The position numbers were made by a program, and so were the translations under genes. The notes under the pieces were generated by a model that did no database searches, was not told the origin of the DNA, and saw only the letters and a program-made list of their open reading frames with translations. A DNA stretch of 42,897 nt. Origin: Firmicutes bacterium ADurb.Bin300 (GTDB taxonomy: Bacteria > Bacillota > Clostridia > Oscillospirales > Acutalibacteraceae). The DNA is taken from NCBI GenBank assembly GCA_002069015.1, contig MWBL01000010.1, positions 1-42,897 on the forward strand, in the 5' to 3' direction. Shown here one piece after another: positions 15,734 through 22,591 of this stretch (the first letter of the stretch is position 1; each line of letters opens with the position of its first letter).

Positions 15734-16420
15734 TCATTTGTCGTTTTTATAATCCTCCGTTATGCGCCCGTCCTGAATTCGAACAATCCTGTTTGCCCTG
15801 TTTGCTATACCCGTGTCGTGAGTTATAAGGATTATTGTCCTTCCCTCTTTTGATAAATCTTCAAGTATTCTCATAACCTCTTCGCCTGAACGCGAATCAA
15901 GATTGCCCGTGGGTTCGTCCGCAAGAATAATCGGCGGCCGCGCCGCTACGGCTCTTGCTATTGCGGCTCTTTGCTGCTGCCCTCCCGAAAGCTGTGTGGG
16001 CAAATGTTTTTTTCTGTTTGAAAGTCCCACCCTCTCAAGCGCCTCATCGGAGAGCTTACGTCTTTCTTGCTCCGGCATCCCCCTATAGATTAGCGGAAGC
16101 TCTACATTGGCTTGAGCGGTTAAGCTTGAAATAAGGTTGAAGCCCTGAAAAATAAAGCCGATTTCCCTGTTTCTTATATCCGACAGCTTATCATCGTCCA
16201 TAGTTGACACATCAATAGAATCAAGCATATAAGAGCCGCTTGTCGGGATATCCAGCAAACCCAGCATATTCATCAAGGTGGATTTACCTGATCCGGATTG
16301 CCCTATTATCGCCACAAATTCGCCCTTCTCTATCTCTAGGGAAACGCCGTCAAGAGCCCTTACCTCATTTTCTCCGGGATTATATATTTTGTACATATTT
16401 TCAACTTCTATTAAGCTCAT
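15734..16420 (-). CDS. ABC transporter ATP-binding protein (MacB/LolD type)
   Basis: A 228-residue ATPase that would drive an FtsX-like permease. Walker A is GQSGSGKST (about 39-47), the Q-loop is [22 protein letters not shown], the signature is [14 protein letters not shown] (about 143-156), Walker B is [12 protein letters not shown], and the switch histidine lies in IILITHD. The E-P-T-G-N-L-D sequence and the Q-loop follow-on are typical of the MacB/LolD/FtsE class. The ATG has CGGAGGTG 5 bases upstream. No permease gene lies on either side: a P-loop kinase precedes it and a terminator follows. The permease is missing here or is encoded elsewhere. Confidence 0.9.
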   Translation of the reverse strand: MSLIEVENMYKIYNPGENEVRALDGVSLEIEKGEFVAIIGQSGSGKSTLMNMLGLLDIPTSGSYMLDSIDVSTMDDDKLSDIRNREIGFIFQGFNLISSLTAQANVELPLIYRGMPEQERRKLSDEALERVGLSNRKKHLPTQLSGGQQQRAAIARAVAARPPIILADEPTGNLDSRSGEEVMRILEDLSKEGRTIILITHDTGIANRANRIVRIQDGRITEDYKNDK

Positions 16421-16485
16421 AAAGCACCTCCGAGCTTCTCAATTATATGCCCCGATAAGCATCAAGTCAATGAACAAACGGTTAA

Positions 16486-17037
16486 TTATTCTTTACAGCT
16501 CATTTCAATGTTTAAGTTGTTGTCCTTTATGATTTTTTGCATAAGGTCTAAAAAAATCGGTACACTCTCACAAAGCGGCATGGAATTGTCAAATGTATAA
16601 TCGTATGAATACTCATTGACGCAGTCGTCCGCCGCGTTGCCGTACTGCTCTTTTTGTGTTGGGTCGGTCCGCGTTATCAAGAGCGTGACGCATTGGCTGT
16701 TTGCTTGCGAAACGAATTTTTCAATCTGGTCCTTTTCCCTTATATGAACAAACAAAATTTCTGATTCACTACTAATAAACTTTTTGTATTCTGAGAGCAG
16801 GTATTGATTGGGCAAGTCGTTATAATCGGCAAAAACACGCTTCAGCTCTGCTAAAAAACGCCTTGAAGCAAGATCCTTTTCTCCCTTCCAGCCGTAATTT
16901 ATCGCGATTTCTTTAATTGGAGTGATTGCGGAAATGTTTCGTGTTTTAAAGCATTTTTCAGCCGCATGGCAGAGAGTATCCTTTCCTGCCGCTCCCTTGC
17001 CGTTTATAACTATACAAAGCTTGTTATGCCGTTTCAT
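16486..17037 (-). CDS. P-loop NTPase, nucleotide-kinase-like
   Basis: A 183-residue protein with an N-terminal Walker A loop, IVINGKGAAGKDT at about residues 8-20, and the alpha/beta pattern of small nucleoside or nucleotide kinases. L-L-I-T-R near residue 140 lies where a Walker B-like or lid arginine would be. It resembles deoxynucleotide monophosphate kinase-like proteins, but the substrate is unknown. The start is ATG 17037. A longer frame from 17097 would begin inside the -35 box of the promoter at 17069-17097, so it is excluded. The gene is followed after 65 bases by the ABC ATPase and may be in one operon with it. It diverges from spoVAC. Confidence 0.65.
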   Translation of the reverse strand: MKRHNKLCIVINGKGAAGKDTLCHAAEKCFKTRNISAITPIKEIAINYGWKGEKDLASRRFLAELKRVFADYNDLPNQYLLSEYKKFISSESEILFVHIREKDQIEKFVSQANSQCVTLLITRTDPTQKEQYGNAADDCVNEYSYDYTFDNSMPLCESVPIFLDLMQKIIKDNNLNIEMSCKE

Positions 17038-17068
17038 TTCCTCAGCTCTTCTTTCAATAATTAATCTA

Positions 17069-17097
17069 ATTATACTTTGCCCGGAGCAAATCGTCAA
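17069..17097 (-). promoter_or_regulatory. Sigma-A type promoter of the P-loop kinase gene
   Basis: On the minus strand TTGACG (17097-17092), a 17-base spacer and a perfect TATAAT (17074-17069). The transcript would start near 17062, about 25 bases before the ATG at 17037. Confidence 0.75.
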
Positions 17098-17116
17098 CTC
17101 GATGTTTTAATTTCAC

Positions 17117-17145
17117 GAATATTTTTTTTCAAAGCGTGTACAATA
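17117..17145 (+). promoter_or_regulatory. Candidate forespore (sigma G/F-like) promoter of spoVAC
   Basis: GAATA (17117) and CAATA (17141) are separated by 19 bases. The -35 part fits the sigma G/F consensus, the -10 part only loosely. The same arrangement, GTATA-N19-CAATA, stands before spoVAE at 37102, which is the main reason to list it. Confidence 0.3.
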
Positions 17146-17172
17146 AGAAAAAATAAAGAAAAAGGCGATATG

Positions 17173-17610
17173 ATGACTGAAAAAGAATACGGTGAGATTG
17201 TAAAAAAGACATCCGAAAACTCCCCTCACCCGAAAAACATAATTAAAGCTTTTCTTTTCGGCGGGTCTGTTTGTTGCTTCGGAGAAGTCTTAAAATTTAT
17301 TTACTCAAGCTATACGGCAATGAATGAGGACGAAGTTAAAGCCGCGATATCCGTAACCTTGATTGTTATCACCGCAATTCTGACAGGCATCGGTGTTTTT
17401 GATAAAATTGCCAAGCATGCGGGAGCGGGTACCGTCGTACCCATAACGGGATTTGCAAATTCAATCGTGTCCCCTGCTATAGAATTCAACGCCGAAGGCA
17501 GAATACTCGGTACTGGAGCTAAAATGTTTAATATCGCAGGTCCCGTTATCGTATACGGGTGCGGCGCGGCTGCTTTTTACGGATTTATAGTCTATTTGTT
17601 TTCGCTTTAA
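17173..17610 (+). CDS. spoVAC: Stage V sporulation protein AC
   Basis: A 145-residue inner-membrane protein of the SpoVA channel, which moves Ca-dipicolinic acid into the forespore and out at germination. The family pattern is clear: MTEKEYGEIVKK, then K-A-F-L-F-G-G-S-V-C near residue 27, a membrane span with a long TLIVITAILTGIGVFDKIAK, then H-A-G-A-G-T-V-V-P-I-T-G-F-A-N-S-I, which is diagnostic. The start is one of two adjacent ATGs; 17173 is 7 bases after AAAGG and is preferred over 17170. It is followed after 18 bases by spoVAD. Confidence 0.94.
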   Translation: MTEKEYGEIVKKTSENSPHPKNIIKAFLFGGSVCCFGEVLKFIYSSYTAMNEDEVKAAISVTLIVITAILTGIGVFDKIAKHAGAGTVVPITGFANSIVSPAIEFNAEGRILGTGAKMFNIAGPVIVYGCGAAAFYGFIVYLFSL

Positions 17611-17628
17611 GAAAGGAGTCTTACGGTT

Positions 17629-18645
17629 ATGCCTGAAAGACAGGGAAGATATACACTCCTTTTACCGTCACGACCGTCTGTTACGGGAACTGCGGCAATA
17701 GTCGGCAAAAAGGAAGGCGAAGGTCCTTTAGCTAATGATTTTGACAAAATCCTCGAGGACGAATTTGCAGGAGAAAAAACCTTCGAAAAAGCCGAAAGCA
17801 AGTTGCAGACAATGGCTGCTTCTCTCGCTCTTGAAAAAGCAGGATTGACACACAGCGCAATTGATTGCATATTTGCGGGTGATTTACTCAACCAGTGTAT
17901 CGGTTCCTCGTTCGGTATGCGTGATTCCGATACACCTTTTGCCGGTCTGTACGGCGCCTGTTCGACAATGTCACTTTCCCTTGCCTTATCCGCGATGTTA
18001 ATTGACAGTCGCGTTATGAATTCTTGTATTGCCTGTACCTCATCACATTTCTGTTCAGCAGAAAGACAATACAGACTGCCGCTTGAATACGGAGGTCAAC
18101 GCACCCCCACATCTCAATGGACCGTTACGGGTGCAGGCGCGGCTATTGTCCGAAATGTTCCCTCGGCACCCGTACACATTGACGCCGCCATAATCGGCAG
18201 AATACGCGATCTTAAAATTACGGATCCGAATAACATGGGCGCGGCAATGGCTCCTGCGGCGGCTCAGACTATCGCCTCTTTCCTCGGCGATACAAATACC
18301 TCTCCCGCAGATTATGACCTTATACTTACGGGCGATCTCGGAAAAACAGGCACGGAGCTTTTGCATATGCTGATGTTAAGCGAAAACAATATTGATATTT
18401 CCGGAGTTCATAATGATTGCGGACTCATGATTTACGACATGGAAAATCAAGATGTTCACGCGGGCGGGTCAGGCTGCGGCTGCAGTGCGGTCGTTGTTTG
18501 CTCTCATATCATTAACAGAATAGGTCGTAAGGAGCTTCAAAAGGTCTTATTTATAGGCACAGGCGCACTGTTATCGCCTACATCGACGCTTCAGGGCGAA
18601 TCAGTACCGGGAATTGCTCACGGCGTCCTGCTCACAAGCGAATAG
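17629..18645 (+). CDS. spoVAD: Stage V sporulation protein AD
   Basis: A 338-residue protein with a thiolase/ketosynthase-like fold; in B. subtilis it binds dipicolinic acid on the spore inner membrane. Typical blocks are PERQGRYTLLLPSRPSVTGTAAIVG-type start (strand region, residues 2-26), GDLLNQCIGSSFGMR, FAGLYGACSTMSLSLAL around the pseudo-active cysteine, ACTSSHFCSAERQYRLPLEYGGQRTPTSQWTVTGAGAAIV (residues 132-170), and GTGALLSPTSTLQGESVPGIAHGV at the end. The ATG has AAAGGAG 10 bases upstream. The gene normally following it, spoVAE, is not here but at 37152. Confidence 0.96.
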   Translation: MPERQGRYTLLLPSRPSVTGTAAIVGKKEGEGPLANDFDKILEDEFAGEKTFEKAESKLQTMAASLALEKAGLTHSAIDCIFAGDLLNQCIGSSFGMRDSDTPFAGLYGACSTMSLSLALSAMLIDSRVMNSCIACTSSHFCSAERQYRLPLEYGGQRTPTSQWTVTGAGAAIVRNVPSAPVHIDAAIIGRIRDLKITDPNNMGAAMAPAAAQTIASFLGDTNTSPADYDLILTGDLGKTGTELLHMLMLSENNIDISGVHNDCGLMIYDMENQDVHAGGSGCGCSAVVVCSHIINRIGRKELQKVLFIGTGALLSPTSTLQGESVPGIAHGVLLTSE

Positions 18646-18656
18646 GAGAATGCACA

Positions 18657-18818
18657 ATGTCGAAAAAAAAGATTGAAAACGAAGTCAGCAGCGCAATTAC
18701 GACGGTAAACTCCGCACAAAAGTTCATCGGCGTTTTATCTCTGCTTAAAAAGGTCGCAATAACTGCCACAGCGGTCTATGTCGCAGTAATGATGTTTAAG
18801 GTTTATAAAGATAGCTGA
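18657..18818 (+). CDS. Small one-span membrane protein after spoVAD (53 aa)
   Basis: An ATG 11 bases after the spoVAD stop, with AGGAG (18644-18648) at 8-base spacing, opens a 53-codon frame. The protein starts MSKKKIENEVSSAIT, an amphipathic part, and then has a hydrophobic segment from about residue 22 to 46 interrupted by L-K-K, ending F-K-V-Y-K-D-S. It stands where spoVAE would be, yet shows no SpoVAE motifs. The tight spacing and strong ribosome binding site argue for co-expression with spoVAC-spoVAD in the forespore. I do not recognise the family. Confidence 0.7.
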   Translation: MSKKKIENEVSSAITTVNSAQKFIGVLSLLKKVAITATAVYVAVMMFKVYKDS

Positions 18819-18833
18819 CAGCCTGTATTATTA

Positions 18834-18865
18834 AAATAAGACCGCCCGAAACGACGGTCTTATTT
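18834..18865. terminator. Bidirectional terminator after the spoVA genes
   Basis: A perfect 11-bp stem (18834-18844 with 18855-18865) with a 10-base loop, A-rich on one side and T-rich on the other, so it can stop transcripts from both directions. It lies between the small spoVA-linked gene and the convergent metallophosphoesterase gene. Confidence 0.85.
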
Positions 18866-18906
18866 CATCCTGAACAGTCTTTGTTGCAGTAAGGCTTTGT
18901 GGTTGT

Positions 18907-20148
18907 CTAAAACTCAACCGTTTCCTTCGCATATTTAGAAACATACTTATCTTGATAATAATTTTCATTAACTACGGTAATTTCGGAATTTGTTTTAGAG
19001 GTTATTACCGTACAGCCTCTTTGCTCTCCTTTACTGCTGATACCTATATAGGCAAGATAGTCTACACTCATACCGTAACAAAGCATAACGCCTTTATATT
19101 TTAAGGCGATATTATTGAGGTGGTCGTGACCGCAAAAAACCGCCTTTGTACCGGTTAACGATTCAAAAAATTCATCGTCGTTTACTCCGCAGTAAACAAG
19201 TCGGCCGCTCTCTCCTATCTTTCCGTGTATGTACTCAGTGTTTTCGGTATCCTTAAGGCCGCTGTCGCAATATTCGTTATAAGCATCAAGATATTCCGTT
19301 AGCGGGATATGCAAAAAGCAAAGGGAGCTTACATAAGGCTCAGTGTCTTCACCCTTGTCTTGCTTAAGAGTGTTATTAAGCTGCGTCATTTCAAGTACCC
19401 GGGATTTATACCAATCGATTTGGTTTTTATGAAGATTGTCATATTTCCAAAATACGCCGAAATAGTCTTTGTCCGTATATGAATGACTGTCAAGCATAAT
19501 AAGGCTCTGGGTTATAAGACCTTTTGTGTTTTTTATATTTATGATGTAATTGCCGATACCGTCAACATTTTCGGGTCCCTTTTGGAACAGGCAGTATTTA
19601 AGGCTGCTGTCCTCATAAAAGGTGCCAATGGTATTACGCGAATAATACGAATATGCCTCTGTATCATGATTGCCTAAAACAACAGTCCAGTAAGCCCCGA
19701 GCTTTTCCATAAGAGCCGCCATAAGCTTAGCGCCGTTTTTGTTGTTCAACGTCATTGCCTGCGGTGTGGGATACGCTATATCACCTGTAATTATCACAAG
19801 GTCCGGTTTTTCCCGCGTAACCATTGAAGCTACCGCATTGAGTGCGGCTCTATCCTTTTTATAGCTTAAAAAGCCGCCGCCTAAATGTATATCGGTAAGC
19901 TGTAATATTTTAAAATCTCTGTCTGTAATAAAAACAGTATCGCCGTTATCGTCTTTCAGTGGTCTAAGTCGCGAGGTCTCATCATAAGATACCAAATCAA
20001 AGCTTTGGGCAAACTCAAGATTTTTTCTAATCAGAACGGAATTCACAACAGCCGTTACCGCGCAGAAAGCCGCAATAATCCCTAATAAGACCGTGAATAC
20101 TTTTAAAAGTATTATCCCGATTTTTTTAAGTATTTTCTTTATTTTCAT
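18907..20148 (-). CDS. Membrane-anchored calcineurin-like metallophosphoesterase
   Basis: A 413-residue phosphoesterase. Residues about 8-33 form an uncleaved membrane anchor after a Lys-rich start, so the catalytic domain faces outward. Metal ligands appear in family order: LQLTDIHLGG (about 83-92), IITGDIAYP, VVLGNHD and, near the C-terminus, VFCGHDHLNN. Substrates of this class are phosphate esters such as nucleotides, UDP-diacylglucosamine-like lipids or wall polymers; none can be fixed here. The ATG at 20148 has GAAGGAG 9 bases upstream. The frame overlaps the end of the methyltransferase-like gene by 23 bases, so they are co-transcribed; an upstream ATG in the same frame is inside that gene and is rejected. 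Confidence 0.85.
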   Translation of the reverse strand: MKIKKILKKIGIILLKVFTVLLGIIAAFCAVTAVVNSVLIRKNLEFAQSFDLVSYDETSRLRPLKDDNGDTVFITDRDFKILQLTDIHLGGGFLSYKKDRAALNAVASMVTREKPDLVIITGDIAYPTPQAMTLNNKNGAKLMAALMEKLGAYWTVVLGNHDTEAYSYYSRNTIGTFYEDSSLKYCLFQKGPENVDGIGNYIINIKNTKGLITQSLIMLDSHSYTDKDYFGVFWKYDNLHKNQIDWYKSRVLEMTQLNNTLKQDKGEDTEPYVSSLCFLHIPLTEYLDAYNEYCDSGLKDTENTEYIHGKIGESGRLVYCGVNDDEFFESLTGTKAVFCGHDHLNNIALKYKGVMLCYGMSVDYLAYIGISSKGEQRGCTVITSKTNSEITVVNENYYQDKYVSKYAKETVEF

Positions 20149-20812
20149 TGTGACCGTCTCCTTCCTGTATTCGCTTATGAGCATAAAATATTTTTGCCGC
20201 CTCCTCGGAGTAATGTCCGTTTTCATCCTCAATATAAAGCACCGGACTTATTCTCAACCCCGGACTGCCGCCTTTTCTTCCTTCTGCCAAGATTAAGGAC
20301 GGTTCGGCACCTCTTCGCTGGACAACCTCACGAAGACGCTTTGGCTCAATACCGTATTTCCGCATCGCGTGGAACAAATCGCACAACCTTTCGGGACGAT
20401 GGCATACCGCAAAGCTTCCGCCATATTTAAGGAGCTTGCCTGCAGCCCCTAATGCGTCCTCGAGAGAACAGCAAAACTCGTGCCTTGCATTTTTTCGCTC
20501 CTCGTTTTCGCTGACAATTCCGGCACCTTGCTTTTTGTAAGGGGGATTTATTGAAACAAGGTCAAAATATTCAAAGTCTACAACACCCTCAAGGTGCCTT
20601 ATATCTGCGTTTATACATTGTATTTTATCACAAAGCCCGTTTGTTTCAAGCGTATTATTAAAAAGAGCGCAGGCAATTTTGCTGATTTCTATGCCCTTGA
20701 AATCAGCAAAATTGCCTGCGAGATCGGCGTCCGAGGTAATAACATGGGCGTCGGATACAAATATTTTTAACCCCGCCCCGAGATTTTCTGTTTTTGTACC
20801 TCTTAAAGGCAT
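20126..20812 (-). CDS. trmN6: TrmN6-like tRNA1(Val) adenine-N6 methyltransferase, apparently damaged
   Basis: A 228-residue protein related to YabB/TrmN6, which methylates N6 of A37 in tRNA1(Val). It keeps the catalytic NPPY motif (I-N-P-P-Y), the N-A-R-H-E-F-C-C-S-L-E-D segment, R-P-E-R-L and the C-terminal R-R-G-A-E-P-S-L-I-L-A-E. It seems to lack motif I: family members have about 25 to 30 residues with a D-L-G-T-G-x-G block between the L-A-x-F-A helix and G-I-E-I, while here F-A-D-F joins directly to K-G-I-E-I-S. Exactly there lies a perfect 22-bp inverted repeat (20668-20720). Without motif I, SAM binding should fail. The ATG at 20812 has GAGGT upstream. Confidence 0.7.
   Translation of the reverse strand: MPLRGTKTENLGAGLKIFVSDAHVITSDADLAGNFADFKGIEISKIACALFNNTLETNGLCDKIQCINADIRHLEGVVDFEYFDLVSINPPYKKQGAGIVSENEERKNARHEFCCSLEDALGAAGKLLKYGGSFAVCHRPERLCDLFHAMRKYGIEPKRLREVVQRRGAEPSLILAEGRKGGSPGLRISPVLYIEDENGHYSEEAAKIFYAHKRIQEGDGHNENKENT
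20668..20720. repeat. Perfect 22-bp inverted repeat inside the methyltransferase gene
   Basis: Bases 20668-20689 are the exact reverse complement of 20699-20720, with a 9-base centre. Both arms are coding: on the minus strand one gives A-G-N-F-A-D-F, the other E-I-S-K-I-A-C. The length and perfection within a coding region cannot be explained by codon choice. It fits a template-switch event with loss of the sequence between, or a chimeric join in assembly. Confidence 0.95.
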
Positions 20813-20873
20813 TTGGATAACCTCATTTACAATAGCATAAAAGAACAACCGTCAAATTCATCATTATAAACAG

Positions 20874-20895
20874 CGGCGCGCTTTTCGGCGCACCG
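20874..20895 (-). terminator. Probable terminator after the GPH permease gene
   Basis: An 8-bp GC-rich stem with one G-U pair (20888-20895 with 20874-20881) and loop CGAAAA lies 20 bases after the permease stop on the minus strand. The following CTGTTTATAAT is only moderately T-rich, so read-through into the methyltransferase gene is possible. Confidence 0.5.
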
Positions 20896-20915
20896 TATAT
20901 ATTATTTAAGCTAAA

Positions 20916-22454
20916 TCATTCCTCCGCAAAGCTGAAATCTGCTTCCATCTGCATTTTTGCGATTTTTTTCATATCGTCGGGGGATGCGTTTTTCGTAGCA
21001 TGAGCGATTGCGTCGCGCCGTTCAAGCAACTGCTTATACATCAGGTCGCGCCGTTTTCCTGTAAGGGGATATAAAAACTTCGGCAACACTCCCAATGCAC
21101 CTGTTATTACCGGAAGCCCTGTGCTCAAAACAAAAAGCCAATATTTTGTCTTGTAGCTTTGCGTTCCCACTAATTTTCCTTGCTTGTAGCCTATCCTGCC
21201 CATAATAATGTTTTTAATAACGTTATTTGCAATCCTTTGGAGCTTCGTAATAAGCCCCCTCGCTACACTCGTCATAGCCTCTGTTCGATATCCGTTTTTC
21301 CATTCGCAATAGTCCATAGCCTCGTTATAAAGCTCACTGGGTATAACCTTTCTTATTGCGTAAACGCACATCTCGACACATTCCTCTATCATAATTACCG
21401 GAACCATAACACCAACCTTAGTAAAGTTCTTGTTAATTATGCCGATGCCGCACACTGCAAGCCAACACATATCTGTCCATATATCGGAAAATATCCAAAG
21501 TGCACGAGTAGAAAACCTGCGTCGGACCCTTCCCAATAAAGCATAACCCGTGTAAGTGAATAATCCCCCCGGGATGCCGACTATTGTTTGAAGAGTCGCT
21601 GAGCCCAAAACATCTATATAGTAATCGGTCATACTTGTTCCGACTGAAAAACCCTCTAAGAATTCCGAAAGCGTTATCAGCAGGATGGGTTTGTTGTTCA
21701 ATATGGATCTTAAACCTTGAATAACATTCGGGCGCTCGATAGACTGAACAACACGCTCCTTTGACACTATGAAAAAGAAAAGCGAAGCGGCAACAGCAAT
21801 AAAATTAGTTGTAATTCCAAATCCCGCAAAAAGGTTTTTAAGACTCCAATTAACCTTTTTGTTATTAACAAGGTCTAACAAAAATCCCATTAAAAGCTCA
21901 GGAACATTAGAGCCTATGGCAAGAACCTGGCTTTGAGTTATCAGCCTTGTTCTTTCTATCGGATGCGGGGTGAGTGTTGAAAGAAGCCCTGTGGTTGATA
22001 TTGACGTAAAGGTACCCGCAGTTTCGGTTACAATATTAAAAACGAAATAAAAAATAAATTTAGTTAAATCAGTATCGGTGGTTCCCGCAAAAATAAAAGG
22101 TAAAAGCCAATAAATACAAGAGATAAAGGACATGGGGATATTAAACCCTATTAGATACGGTCTGAATTTGCCCCAGCGTGTGCGAGTGCGGTCAACGGCA
22201 AGTCCTATAATTGTATCGTTAATGACATCCCAGATTCCGCCTACCGCATCTAGAAATGCAAGATAATTAAAGTTTATAAGTAAAACATCATAAATAAACC
22301 GATTTCTGAATTTATTGACGTTAAAGCCGCCCGCCCAATGGTTTGCTATGTATCCAATGGTTTCAACTCGTCCGACATACCTTCGCTTGGAATGAATTAA
22401 ATCCCCTTTTGGGCTTTGCTCTTGTCCGGTATTGTTCTGTGTTATCTTGCTCAA
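20916..22454 (-). CDS. MFS permease, GPH (glycoside/cation symporter) family
   Basis: A 512-residue protein with about 12 membrane segments. The loop signature D-R-T-R-T-R-W-G-K-F-R-P-Y (near residue 90) is characteristic of the glycoside-pentoside-hexuronide cation symporters, and F-L-D-A-V-G-G-I-W-D-V-I-N-D precedes it. It is longer than usual, with extra N-terminal (about 40 residues) and charged C-terminal (about 45 residues) tails. The start is uncertain: the GTG at 22463 overlaps the TGAGGTGG ribosome binding site, so I prefer the TTG at 22454. The substrate is not evident; no sugar enzyme gene adjoins it. Confidence 0.83.
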   Translation of the reverse strand: MSKITQNNTGQEQSPKGDLIHSKRRYVGRVETIGYIANHWAGGFNVNKFRNRFIYDVLLINFNYLAFLDAVGGIWDVINDTIIGLAVDRTRTRWGKFRPYLIGFNIPMSFISCIYWLLPFIFAGTTDTDLTKFIFYFVFNIVTETAGTFTSISTTGLLSTLTPHPIERTRLITQSQVLAIGSNVPELLMGFLLDLVNNKKVNWSLKNLFAGFGITTNFIAVAASLFFFIVSKERVVQSIERPNVIQGLRSILNNKPILLITLSEFLEGFSVGTSMTDYYIDVLGSATLQTIVGIPGGLFTYTGYALLGRVRRRFSTRALWIFSDIWTDMCWLAVCGIGIINKNFTKVGVMVPVIMIEECVEMCVYAIRKVIPSELYNEAMDYCEWKNGYRTEAMTSVARGLITKLQRIANNVIKNIIMGRIGYKQGKLVGTQSYKTKYWLFVLSTGLPVITGALGVLPKFLYPLTGKRRDLMYKQLLERRDAIAHATKNASPDDMKKIAKMQMEADFSFAEE

Positions 22455-22591
22455 AAATCCCACCTCAAAAGTTTTATTCTATTCATAAGTGTTGCGCCTG
22501 TTGCGACTTAGCGTGGTTTTGCGACTTGAGTAATCCTGATAATGCTTCTCTTTTATCACTGTAGCATATAATTAAAAACTTTTCTACAAAT

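Noticed and set aside
22495..22545. Repeated TTGCGACTT words before the GPH permease gene
   Set aside because: Only two copies with imperfect context; no sign of a wider repeat or operator symmetry.
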